12,945 nucleotides of DNA from contig JAENVU010000307.1 in NCBI GenBank assembly GCA_016650415.1, positions 1 to 12,945 of the forward strand. Reading direction: 5' to 3'. Shown here piece by piece: positions 1 through 6,257 of this stretch. The stretch is from Acidimicrobiia bacterium. GTDB lineage: Bacteria; Actinomycetota; Acidimicrobiia; IMCC26256; JAENVU01. The first letter of the stretch is position 1, and every line of letters starts with the position of its first letter. The notes below the pieces were generated by a model, which was not told where the DNA came from, searched no databases, and saw only the letters and a list, made by a program, of their open reading frames with translations. A program made the position numbers and the translations under genes.

Positions 1-782
1 CCGTGCACTTCGCCCCGCTTCTGCATGAGCCCCAGGAGCGGGATGGTGGGCGTGCCCCCCGCGAGCGTGCCGACGATGACGATGCGGCCACCCGGGGCGA
101 GCGCAATGACTTCGGCCTGCACGTACGGGCCGCCGACGAGGTCGATCACGACATCGGGAGGCCCACCGTGGGCGACGATCTCCTGCGCCAGCGCGAGGGG
201 TTCGAGGTCGCGCGGCGCCAGGATGCCGTGATCGAGCCCGAGTGCAGCGGCGTCGGCCAGTTTGCTCTCGGTGCGGGCGGTGCCGGTCACCGTGCAACCG
301 AACGCCTTGGCCAGCTGGACGACCGCGGTACCGACCCCCGATCCGACGGCGTGGACCAGAACGTGTTCGCCCGATTGCAGCCGGCCCCGTGTGCGCATGG
401 CGTCGTGGGCGGTGACGAAGACCTCGGGAACGCCGCCGGCAACCACGAGATCCAGAGACTCCGGCACGGGCGCGCAGTGGACGGCCGGAACCACGACGTA
501 CTGGGCCTGCGCGCCGCCGCCGGTCACACCGAACACCCTCGCCCCGATCTCCGGCGAGGTGACCCCGTCGCCGCACGCATCGACCGTGCCCGCGAACTCG
601 AGACCGGGGATATCGGCGGGTACGCCCGGCGGGGCCGGATAGAACCCTGCCCGCTGGATCAGGTCGGCGCGATTGAGCCCTGCGCCTCGCACTCGAACTC
701 GGACCTCGCCCGAGCCGGGATCCGGGATCGGCCGGTCCTCGATACTGAGCGAACCGTCTCCGGGGGTGATCACGCAGCGCAT
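1..782 (-). CDS. NAD(P)H:quinone oxidoreductase, PIG3/MDR family (3' end cut by window)
   Basis: Read on the minus strand, this frame encodes a zinc-independent medium-chain dehydrogenase/reductase that would reduce quinones or enones with NAD(P)H in the cytoplasm. The N-terminal part has the stretch NRADLIQRAGFYPAPPG, which is characteristic of the PIG3 quinone oxidoreductase family. The Rossmann part follows, with HAVGSGVGTAVVQLAKAFG (the family's nucleotide-binding AxxGGVG-like loop) and, further on, DLVGG and GGRIVIVGTLAGG. About 260 residues are visible and the family is usually about 325, so roughly the last 65 residues lie outside the window. I chose the ATG at 782 because the protein then starts MRCVITPG, as family members do, and a TACGGT box lies 7 nt upstream. 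An in-frame ATG at 815 would add 11 residues. The gene is divergent from the small gene at 829. Family assignment is firm; the substrate is unknown. Confidence 0.85.
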   Translation of the reverse strand, partial: MRCVITPGDGSLSIEDRPIPDPGSGEVRVRVRGAGLNRADLIQRAGFYPAPPGVPADIPGLEFAGTVDACGDGVTSPEIGARVFGVTGGGAQAQYVVVPAVHCAPVPESLDLVVAGGVPEVFVTAHDAMRTRGRLQSGEHVLVHAVGSGVGTAVVQLAKAFGCTVTGTARTESKLADAAALGLDHGILAPRDLEPLALAQEIVAHGGPPDVVIDLVGGPYVQAEVIALAPGGRIVIVGTLAGGTPTIPLLGLMQKRGEVH

Positions 783-789
783 GGCGGCG

Positions 790-795
790 ACCGTA
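790..795 (-). promoter_or_regulatory. candidate -10 box of the quinone oxidoreductase gene
   Basis: On the minus strand the hexamer is TACGGT, which fits TANNNT. It is followed by 7 nt and then the ATG at 782, the spacing expected of a leaderless transcript. No good -35 is visible. The same spacing recurs at several other genes in the window, which raises confidence. Confidence 0.4.
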
Positions 796-816
796 CTCGT
801 CGGCTTCGACGCCATG

Positions 817-822
817 TAGGTT
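817..822 (+). promoter_or_regulatory. candidate -10 box of the small CxxC protein gene
   Basis: TAGGTT fits TANNNT and lies 6 nt before the GTG at 829, compatible with a leaderless mRNA. No Shine-Dalgarno sequence precedes the GTG and no clear -35 is visible. The divergent -10 of the neighbouring gene is only about 20 bp away, so the two promoters probably face each other within one short region. Confidence 0.4.
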
Positions 823-828
823 GCGGCC

Positions 829-1179
829 GTGGCCGACCTGACCATCGTCGATGACGAGGGCGCGAGCGTGGAGTTCGATGCCGTCGAAGCCGAAACGCTG
901 ATGAGCCTCACCAACCAACTCGACGCGGCGACGACGTCCGCGTGTCCGGATTGTCGGAGCCGCGTGGTGTCGGTCGTCGCCTTGGCCGACCTGCTCGAAG
1001 CCGCGCCGCCGCATCCTCGTACCGGCGACCTCCTGGAACTCGCCGACGATGCCCCCACGCTTCACGTGTACGTCGTCGACCGCGTCGCCCTGTGCGTGCA
1101 CGGACGCTGGCGTGACCCCGGCCACGAAGAGTGGACCGATGCCGTTATGCCCCCCGGCGTCATCCGCCGCCGGCCCTGA
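829..1179 (+). CDS. small CxxC-containing protein of unknown function
   Basis: This 116-residue protein starts at a GTG. I do not recognise a named family. The N-terminal third is acidic (MADLTIVDDEGASVEFDAVE), followed by a short helix-like stretch. A CPDC motif follows at residues 39-42, and Cys89-x-His91 comes later in a predicted beta-strand region (LHVYVVD). CPDC plus CxH could form a zinc-ribbon-like site, but that is inference. The C-terminus is WRDPGHEEWTDA followed by a basic tail. The start is supported by a -10-like TAGGTT 6 nt upstream. The stop codon at 1177-1179 sits at the edge of the GC-rich hairpin repeat. It is divergent from the quinone oxidoreductase gene and converges on the WS/DGAT gene. 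Third-position GC is consistent with real coding, but with no recognised homologue the call is moderately sure. Confidence 0.6.
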   Translation: MADLTIVDDEGASVEFDAVEAETLMSLTNQLDAATTSACPDCRSRVVSVVALADLLEAAPPHPRTGDLLELADDAPTLHVYVVDRVALCVHGRWRDPGHEEWTDAVMPPGVIRRRP

Positions 1180-1222
1180 TTTCCGCTCTTGGCCCTGCGG
1201 GCCGGGCCGCTCGGGCCACGGC
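1177..1222 (+). repeat. GC-rich hairpin repeat, copy A
   Basis: The 40 nt at 1183-1222 are identical, as reverse complement, to 10480-10519, and 39 nt (1177-1215) match 1281-1319 with one difference. It can fold as a hairpin: TGGCCC at 1190-1195 pairs with GGGCCA at 1213-1218, and GCGG at 1197-1200 pairs with CCGC at 1207-1210 around a GCCGGG loop. It begins with the TGA stop of the small gene before it. No T-tract follows, so it is not a classic intrinsic terminator, but it could stop transcription or protect the mRNA 3' end. It could also be a REP-like interspersed element. Confidence 0.85.
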
Positions 1223-1280
1223 CTTCGCCACGGTGTCGGGTCGTCGGCGTCCGAGTCGGTGGTCCTGGGCGTCGGCCTCT

Positions 1281-1322
1281 TGATTTCCGCTCTTGGCCTT
1301 GCGGGCCGGGCCGCTCGGGTCG
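1281..1322 (+). repeat. GC-rich hairpin repeat, copy B
   Basis: This copy has the same orientation as copy A, 104 bp downstream, and shares the leading TGATTTCCGCTC. Bases that differ from copy A at 1299, 1320 and 1322 turn Watson-Crick pairs of the outer stem into G-U pairs, so the hairpin is kept in plus-strand RNA. On the minus strand the same changes would give C-A mismatches. It lies 13 nt beyond the stop codon of the WS/DGAT gene, which reads the other way. The roughly 60 bp between the two copies shows no gene I can support. Confidence 0.8.
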
Positions 1323-1334
1323 CTGGGAGCGGGA

Positions 1335-2747
1335 TCAGCCGAGCGCGGCGAGTTCGGTGAAGGCATTGCGCAGGAGCTCGAGGAACAGGTCGGGATCGAT
1401 CACCGCGGCCGGATCGGAGTTGATGCCGAGGTGGAGCGCACCGCAGTACGACATCATCGACACATTGACCGGAACGCCCGCGCGGGGACCGAAGGGGTAA
1501 CTCGCCTCGATGCAACCGCCACCGAGGAACAGATCGACCGGACTCCCGCGCAGGTTCGAGGTCGCAAAGTCGATGGTGCGGGTCTGGGCCCGGAACAGGG
1601 TCACGAGCGCGGCGGTGGGGACCCCGGCCGCCGCCGCGGCCAAGAGGTCCGCGGCATCGAGCGCGGGCTCGGCGCGGATCGTGTGCAACGACTCCCGCAC
1701 GGCATCGAGGTGGTCGGCGGCGGAAATCGGGGGCGTCGGAACCAGTACCCGGGTGGGTGCGAATCGATTGGCCGTGGAGTCGCCATGATCGCGGGTGCTG
1801 ACGGGCATGGCCATGCGGAGCGCGTCGACGTCCTCACCGAACTCGCGGTGGAACGCGGCCAAGGCCCGGGCAACGCCGGTGACGAAGACATCGTTGACGC
1901 TGGCACCGTGGGCCTTGCCCGCGCGGTGTAACGGATCGAACTCCAGAGCCAGGGAGTCGTACCGGCGGGCGAGGGATCGCGTGGCGAAGAGCTGCGAGCG
2001 ACCACGTTCGGTGACGAGGACCTGGCGGCGCAAGGAGCGCATGAACTCGATCGCATTTCGGGTGGCGCCGGGAAGTTCGGTCGGTCGGGTTGCGGTGGCA
2101 ATGGTGGCGCCCAGCGTGTGGCGGGCGAGGTCGAAGGTGCTCCGGCCGCGATCGACGATCGCGTCGCGGATGATGTCGAGCGGCGCGTCTCGATCGATCG
2201 GGTCGTCGGTCACGAGGTCCCGTGAGCGCCGGCCGATGTCGTCGATGAGCGTCTGAACCCCGGAGGCGGGGTCCGGCTCGGGCTCTCGCTCGAGGTCGAC
2301 GAGGCTGAGGGACAAGCGCATCGCGCCCACCCCGTCGGTGATGGCGTGATGGAGCCGTTGGATGAGTGCGGAGCGATCGCCGTCGAGCCCCTCGACCAGC
2401 GTGAACTCCCAGAGCGGTCGCGACCGGTCGAGCGGTGGCGCGGTCACCGACGCCGCCAGATCGAGGAGTTCCCGGGTCGTCCCGGGCGTCGGGATGGCGA
2501 TCCGGCGCAGGTGATAGTCGCGTTCGAACGTCGGATCGGGTCGCCACTCGGGGGGCGCGACCCGCAGGGGCGGCGAGACGACGCGCTCACCGAGGCGCGG
2601 GATGGCGATGAGCGCGCGCTGGATGGTGGAGTGCATGCGATCGTCGTCCGGGACGCGATCGAGGATCGTCACGTTGCAGAAATCGGACCGCAGCGCGGGG
2701 TCCTTCTCGACCGCCCACATGATTGCTTCACTCGGCGACATTCGCAT
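1335..2747 (-). CDS. wax ester synthase / diacylglycerol acyltransferase (WS/DGAT)
   Basis: This 470-residue bifunctional acyltransferase would transfer acyl-CoA to diacylglycerol or a fatty alcohol to make storage triacylglycerol or wax ester, probably at the inner face of the membrane. The catalytic HHAITDG (the HHxxxDG motif) is at residues 133-139, preceded by PLDRSRPLWE. The later family motifs SVNDV and SNLRG and the C-terminal NVSMMSY region are all present, and the length is normal for the family. I chose the ATG at 2747 because MRMSPSEAIMW is the usual N-terminus and a GCAGG lies just upstream. The open frame continues upstream to 3281, but that extension is an out-of-frame reading of the PAP2 gene. 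The gene follows PAP2 on the same strand after a 125-nt gap. PAP2 would supply the diacylglycerol. Acceptor preference (TAG or wax) cannot be told from the sequence. Confidence 0.93.
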   Translation of the reverse strand: MRMSPSEAIMWAVEKDPALRSDFCNVTILDRVPDDDRMHSTIQRALIAIPRLGERVVSPPLRVAPPEWRPDPTFERDYHLRRIAIPTPGTTRELLDLAASVTAPPLDRSRPLWEFTLVEGLDGDRSALIQRLHHAITDGVGAMRLSLSLVDLEREPEPDPASGVQTLIDDIGRRSRDLVTDDPIDRDAPLDIIRDAIVDRGRSTFDLARHTLGATIATATRPTELPGATRNAIEFMRSLRRQVLVTERGRSQLFATRSLARRYDSLALEFDPLHRAGKAHGASVNDVFVTGVARALAAFHREFGEDVDALRMAMPVSTRDHGDSTANRFAPTRVLVPTPPISAADHLDAVRESLHTIRAEPALDAADLLAAAAAGVPTAALVTLFRAQTRTIDFATSNLRGSPVDLFLGGGCIEASYPFGPRAGVPVNVSMMSYCGALHLGINSDPAAVIDPDLFLELLRNAFTELAALG

Positions 2748-2872
2748 CGGAAACCTGCTCGGTAGCGGTCGGTCCGGCCGTGACCCACGCCGGATCACGG
2801 TGGCGCCTGCCAGTCCAGCACGTTGGCCGCCCGCGGCGCGGGTCCGGGCTGCCGCCCCTCGGTGCTCCGGGC
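2748..2872 (-). other. gap between PAP2 and WS/DGAT genes, with a small GC hairpin
   Basis: No gene fits here. About 30 nt beyond the PAP2 stop, CCCGC (2830-2834) and GCGGG (2838-2842) form a 5-bp stem with a 3-nt loop. No T-run follows, so it is at best a weak terminator or processing site. I found no convincing promoter for WS/DGAT in the gap, so read-through from PAP2 remains likely. Confidence 0.3.
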
Positions 2873-3400
2873 CTATCGGGTGGGTTCGCCGACCCACCGG
2901 CTCAGCACCCGACCGAGGATCAGACCCAGTGCGGCGCCGCCGACCACGTCCGATGCATGGTGCATTCGGACGTACACCCGGCTCCCGGCGACGAGGGTGG
3001 CGAGCACCCACCAGGGTCCGCGGCGCCCCGGCCCCGCCAACAACGTGACCGCCGTGAACGCCGCCGTCGCATGCCCGGACGGGAACGACGACGTGATCGG
3101 TCGCCGCAGCCCGTAGGGCAGTGGGCCGTCGTCGGTATCGGGCCGGGGGCGGCTGCGCCTGAATATCGCCTTGATCGGGCCATTCGTGAGTGCGGATTCG
3201 AAGCCCATCGCGGCGCCGTACCGAAGGGCGAAACGCGTGTCGCCGGTGCGGATCGATCGCGCCGCGCCCAGCGCGAACCACACCATGCTGTGATCGGCGG
3301 CGGTCGACAGTGGATAGAAGACCCGATCGAGGACCGGCGAGCGGACGCGCTCGACCGCGGCGTCGACGCGTTGATCGAACCGATCGACGGAGTCGCTCAC
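2873..3400 (-). CDS. PAP2-family membrane phosphatase (candidate phosphatidate phosphatase)
   Basis: This 175-residue membrane protein has all three PAP2 signatures. KAIFRRSRP (K77, R84, P85) is followed by FPSGHA (Pro107 to His110) and by a SRxxxxxHxxxD motif with Ser140, Arg141, His147 and Asp151. Hydrophobic stretches around residues 39-47, 111-122 and 130-139 and the Gly-rich C-terminus suggest several membrane helices. The enzyme would dephosphorylate a lipid phosphate such as phosphatidic acid to diacylglycerol, or a prenyl pyrophosphate. The start is the GTG at 3400: its G is the last base of the upstream TAG (TAGTG), which implies translational coupling. The longer frame to 3526 would overlap the nuclease gene and its extra residues do not look like protein. 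Its position before WS/DGAT supports a role in triacylglycerol synthesis (inference). Confidence 0.88.
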   Translation of the reverse strand: MSDSVDRFDQRVDAAVERVRSPVLDRVFYPLSTAADHSMVWFALGAARSIRTGDTRFALRYGAAMGFESALTNGPIKAIFRRSRPRPDTDDGPLPYGLRRPITSSFPSGHATAAFTAVTLLAGPGRRGPWWVLATLVAGSRVYVRMHHASDVVGGAALGLILGRVLSRWVGEPTR

Positions 3401-4245
3401 TACGCCGAGGTCGTTGCCAGGGGAAGTGTGGGTTCGATCATCTGGCCCGGGCCGAGGAGCTCGGCGGCCTGGAGGGGATCGCCGCCGTAGGCCGGGCAAT
3501 ACGGCTTGTAGGCGCACCAGTTGCACAACGGACCGGTACTCGGCCGGAAGTCGTCTCGCTCGCAGGCGCGCCCGATCGCGGACCAGAGCGCATCGGTCTT
3601 GCGCATCACACCGGTGATGGACTGATCCGACGGGGTGGTGATGATCGCCTCGGGCTTCGACAGGTAGAGCAACTGCACACGCACCGGCCGCTTGCCGAGG
3701 ACGTGTTGGACCATCGCCGCATACATGTGCACGCCGGCCAGTCGCTTGATCTCGTATTTCTCACCCGGTACGGATCCGGTCTTGTAATCGGTGACCACGA
3801 GTTCACCGTCGGGATCGAGTTCGAGCCGGTCGATGATGCCGCGCAGCTGGACGGTGCCGATGGTCGCGGCGAGGCGGAGTTCCAGACCGATCGGCACGAT
3901 GGTGGTCGGGTCTTCGAGTTCGAAGTACTTCCGGACGAGCACCTCGGCGTCGGCGTGGAATCGGTCCCACTCGTCGACGGTCAGGTCCAACTCCGAAAAG
4001 TCGGGGTGTCGGGCCAGTTCGGTCCGGGCGCGGTCGAGATCGGTCAGCGCATTCGGGATCGTGCGGGCGGGCGCATCGCGCAGCATCAGGAGTTCGAGGG
4101 CCCGGTGCACGAGCGTGCCCTTGCTCGCGGCGGCCGACGGCGGCTGCGGCAGCCGGTCGAGGTAGGAGAAGCGGAAGGCGAGGGGACAGTCCTTGAACGC
4201 CGAGAACGACGATGGCGACAAGCCTCGCGGCTTTTCTACTCCCAT
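3400..4245 (-). CDS. RecB/Cas4-like PD-(D/E)XK nuclease with 4Fe-4S cluster
   Basis: This 281-residue exonuclease-like protein has the RecB-family core. His47 (LVHRALE), Glu122, Asp139 (GIIDRLEL) and DYKTG with Asp153 and Lys155 form the metal-dependent active site, and HMYAAMVQ resembles the family's QxxxY helix. Cys20 (FKDCPLAF) together with Cys241, Cys244 and Cys250 (CNWCAYKPYC) fits the 4Fe-4S clamp known from Cas4 and AddB. It would trim DNA ends, probably in repair. There is no CRISPR array or cas gene here, so it is a stand-alone RecB-family exonuclease of the actinobacterial type. I chose the ATG at 4245 because MGVEKPRGLSPSSF precedes the first motif and a TACCCT box lies 6 nt upstream. 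The open frame further upstream lies antisense to the LLM gene. It heads the cluster with PAP2, whose start overlaps its stop. Confidence 0.88.
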   Translation of the reverse strand: MGVEKPRGLSPSSFSAFKDCPLAFRFSYLDRLPQPPSAAASKGTLVHRALELLMLRDAPARTIPNALTDLDRARTELARHPDFSELDLTVDEWDRFHADAEVLVRKYFELEDPTTIVPIGLELRLAATIGTVQLRGIIDRLELDPDGELVVTDYKTGSVPGEKYEIKRLAGVHMYAAMVQHVLGKRPVRVQLLYLSKPEAIITTPSDQSITGVMRKTDALWSAIGRACERDDFRPSTGPLCNWCAYKPYCPAYGGDPLQAAELLGPGQMIEPTLPLATTSA

Positions 4246-4251
4246 GTCCTC

Positions 4252-4257
4252 AGGGTA
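4252..4257 (-). promoter_or_regulatory. candidate -10 box of the RecB/Cas4-like nuclease gene
   Basis: The minus-strand TACCCT fits TANNNT and is followed by 6 nt and then the ATG at 4245, the spacing of a leaderless start. The GAGGA just before the ATG is too close to act as a Shine-Dalgarno. This would be the promoter of the whole nuclease-PAP2-WS/DGAT cluster. A clear -35 was not found. Confidence 0.45.
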
Positions 4258-4344
4258 CCGGGGAGGTGTGACCACCGCCGGGACCACCCGGAAGCCCGGC
4301 GCGGACCAAGGTGGATAACCTCCGGGCCGGCTGAAGGAGGACCC

Positions 4345-5373
4345 ATGAAGGTCGATGGTGGGATCGGTTCGATCTCGGCGAGTGGAAGCGGAGGGTTGGC
4401 GGCGATCGCCGCGTCGGCCAAGGCGCAGGAAGACCTCGGGTACGACGGGATCTGGTCGGCCGAAACCAGCCACGACCCGTTCTATCCACTGCTGGTCGCG
4501 GCCGAACACACCGACCGGATCGAGTTGGGCACCGGCATCGCGGTCGCGTTTGCCCGCAGCCCCATGACCCTCGCCAACACTGCGTGGGACCTCCAGGGCT
4601 ACTCGGGAGGTCGGTTCATCCTCGGCCTCGGCAGCCAGATCAAGCCCCATATCGAGAAGCGGTTCTCGATGCCGTGGTCCTCACCCGCGGCCCGCATGCG
4701 GGAGTTGGTGCTCGCCATGCGCGCCATCTGGGCCAACTGGCAGGACGGCGCCCCGCTGAAGTTCGAAGGCGAGTTCTACCGGCACACGCTCATGACGCCG
4801 TTCTTCAACCCGGGCCCCATCGAGGCCGGACCGCCCAAGGTGTTCCTCGCGGCTGTCGGCGAGAAGATGACCGAGGCGGCCGGTGAGGTCTGCGACGGCA
4901 TCATCCTGCACGGCTTCACGACCGAGCGCTACGTGCGCGAGGTCACCCTGCCCGCGCTCGAGCGCGGGTGGGAGAAGTCCGGCAAGACGAGGGCCGACTT
5001 TCAGCTCTCCGGTCCGCTGTTCGTCGTGACCGGCACCAACGACGAGCAGATGGAGAAGGCCCGCACGGGCACGAAGCAACAGATTGCGTTCTACGGCTCC
5101 ACCCCCGCGTACCGCGGGGTCCTGGAACTCCACGGCTGGGGCGATCTCCAGACCGAGCTCAACGGGTTGTCCAAGCAGGGCAAGTGGGTCGAGATGGGTG
5201 AACTCATCGACGACGAGATGCTCGAGACGTTCGCCGTCGTCGGCGAGCCCGAGTCCATCGCGGCCGAACTCTCGGCCCGGTACGGCGACATCGTGGATCG
5301 CCTCTCGTTCTACGCACCCTACGAAGCCGACCGTGACCGTTGGGCTGCGGTCATCGAGGGATTGAAGGGCTAA
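4345..5373 (+). CDS. LLM-class F420-dependent oxidoreductase (TIGR03617-like)
   Basis: This 342-residue TIM-barrel enzyme of the bacterial luciferase-like superfamily most likely uses reduced cofactor F420 to reduce or oxidise an unknown small molecule in the cytoplasm. The N-terminus (MKVDGGIG), DLGYDGIWSAE, ELGTGIAVAFARSPM and GRFILGLGSQIKPHIEKRF are the superfamily's successive barrel blocks. GLGSQIKPHIEKRF in particular resembles the mycobacterial MSMEG_2256 type (TIGR03617). A C-terminal segment with FAVVGEPESIAAEL closes the barrel. GAAGGAGG ends 4 nt before the ATG at 4345, an unusually strong ribosome binding site for this window. A TAACCT at 4316-4321 could be its -10, without a clear -35. 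It is divergent from the nuclease gene, and its stop overlaps the SDR stop by 4 nt. The substrate is unknown. Confidence 0.9.
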   Translation: MKVDGGIGSISASGSGGLAAIAASAKAQEDLGYDGIWSAETSHDPFYPLLVAAEHTDRIELGTGIAVAFARSPMTLANTAWDLQGYSGGRFILGLGSQIKPHIEKRFSMPWSSPAARMRELVLAMRAIWANWQDGAPLKFEGEFYRHTLMTPFFNPGPIEAGPPKVFLAAVGEKMTEAAGEVCDGIILHGFTTERYVREVTLPALERGWEKSGKTRADFQLSGPLFVVTGTNDEQMEKARTGTKQQIAFYGSTPAYRGVLELHGWGDLQTELNGLSKQGKWVEMGELIDDEMLETFAVVGEPESIAAELSARYGDIVDRLSFYAPYEADRDRWAAVIEGLKG

Positions 5374-6173
5374 CGGGGGGCGGTCTTCAGCCCCAGGGTG
5401 ACCAAGGAACCGATACGGCGGGGGAGTTCGGCAATTGCCGAGATCGGCGCTTGGCGCTTGGGCATGCGGAGATGGCGGCGACGCGCTGTGATGGCGTCCG
5501 CCATGGCGGTGGCGACCACGCGCGGATCGAGTTCCGGAGCGAGACCGAGCCGTTCGAGACGACGGACCCCCTTCGCCGTCGGCTCGTAGTCGCGGAGGTG
5601 ATCCATCATCTGGGTGGCCGCGGGGCCGATCTCCACGAGGGTCGTGCCGATCCCGGTGTGTTTCAGCTCGGCGCGGAGTCCGGCGGTGAACTGGTTCACG
5701 CCCGCCTTCGTCGCGCAGTAGGCGATCACCCCTGCGCTCGGGAGCGAGCCCGCGATGCTCGACACGTTGACCACGTGTCCGTGACCACGCCGGGTCATCC
5801 CGGGGAGCACCTGACGGCAGAGTTCCGCAGTCGCGATGAGGTTGACCTCGATGACGGCTCGGAGCTGCGCGGCGGTCATCGCGGTGAACGCGCCGGTGTG
5901 GTCGAGGCCCGCGTTGTTGACCAGTACGTCGATCGGTCCTCGGGTGGCCTCGATGCGGTCGATGAGGCCGTCGATGGCCACGGAGTCGGCAAGGTCACAC
6001 GGGAACGCTGCCGCTCGTTCGTCGCCGATCTCGCGCACGAGCGCATCGAGCGCATCGCGACTTCGAGCGACCAGCGCCAGGCGCGCGCCGCGGTCGGCAA
6101 GGACCTCGACGAGTTCCCGCCCGATCCCGCGGCTCGCTCCCGTGACCACGACGTGCGCATTCGCGAGATCCAC
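5370..6173 (-). CDS. short-chain dehydrogenase/reductase (classical SDR)
   Basis: This 267-residue NAD(P)-dependent oxidoreductase has the cofactor loop TGASRGIG at residues 11-18. NNAG at 86-89 and Asn111 follow, with the catalytic Ser138/Ser139, Tyr152 and Lys156 in NVSSIAG and YCATK. Arg15 and Arg37 in the cofactor region would suit NADP(H). The basic C-terminal tail is longer than in the smallest SDRs. I chose the GTG at 6173 because GAGGAG lies 6 nt before it and the cofactor motif then falls at the usual distance from the start. The open frame to 6326 overlaps the promoter and start of the divergent diiron gene. The substrate is unknown. Its stop overlaps the end of the F420 oxidoreductase gene, and it may share a promoter region with the diiron gene. 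Confidence 0.9.
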   Translation of the reverse strand: MDLANAHVVVTGASRGIGRELVEVLADRGARLALVARSRDALDALVREIGDERAAAFPCDLADSVAIDGLIDRIEATRGPIDVLVNNAGLDHTGAFTAMTAAQLRAVIEVNLIATAELCRQVLPGMTRRGHGHVVNVSSIAGSLPSAGVIAYCATKAGVNQFTAGLRAELKHTGIGTTLVEIGPAATQMMDHLRDYEPTAKGVRRLERLGLAPELDPRVVATAMADAITARRRHLRMPKRQAPISAIAELPRRIGSLVTLGLKTAPR

Positions 6174-6193
6174 CGCAGGCTCCTCGGAGGTGA

Positions 6194-6222
6194 TTGACCG
6201 TCGAACCCTTGGATCGTACGGT
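6194..6222 (+). promoter_or_regulatory. sigma-70-like promoter of the diiron gene
   Basis: TTGACC (6194-6199), a 17-nt spacer and TACGGT (6217-6222) make the best housekeeping-type promoter in the window. It would start transcription near 6229 and leave a leader of about 29 nt containing a GAAGGGG ribosome binding site before the ATG at 6258. Confidence 0.6.
6213..6218 (-). promoter_or_regulatory. candidate -10 box of the SDR gene, overlapping the divergent promoter
   Basis: The minus-strand TACGAT fits TANNNT and shares the central CGTACG with the plus-strand -10 of the diiron gene. No clear -35 is visible. If both are used, polymerase could occupy only one at a time. Confidence 0.35.
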
Positions 6223-6257
6223 GATCCTCGGGCACCAGCCATTGAAGGGGCGGTGTC

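Noticed and set aside
1177..1322. Two repeats about 100 bp apart as a CRISPR array or insertion-sequence ends
   Set aside because: There are only two units here, with a 60-bp spacer and hairpin structure, no cas genes and no transposase. The third copy is single and at a gene end.
1189..1500. Short frames sharing the peptide MALRAGPLGP at several places
   Set aside because: The shared peptide comes from the DNA hairpin repeat, not from a protein family.
2748..3281. N-terminal extension of the WS/DGAT frame that would make a 648-residue fusion
   Set aside because: The added residues are Arg/Pro/Gly-rich and overlap the PAP2 gene in another frame of the same strand, where all three PAP2 motifs are present. 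The family N-terminus starts at 2747.
3190..4344. Long plus-strand open frame before the F420 oxidoreductase start
   Set aside because: It is antisense to the PAP2 and nuclease genes, and the strong ribosome site is at 4345. It is a by-product of high GC.
4246..4650. N-terminal extension of the nuclease frame
   Set aside because: It lies antisense to the F420 oxidoreductase gene and resembles no nuclease sequence. The ATG at 4245 fits a promoter and the family.
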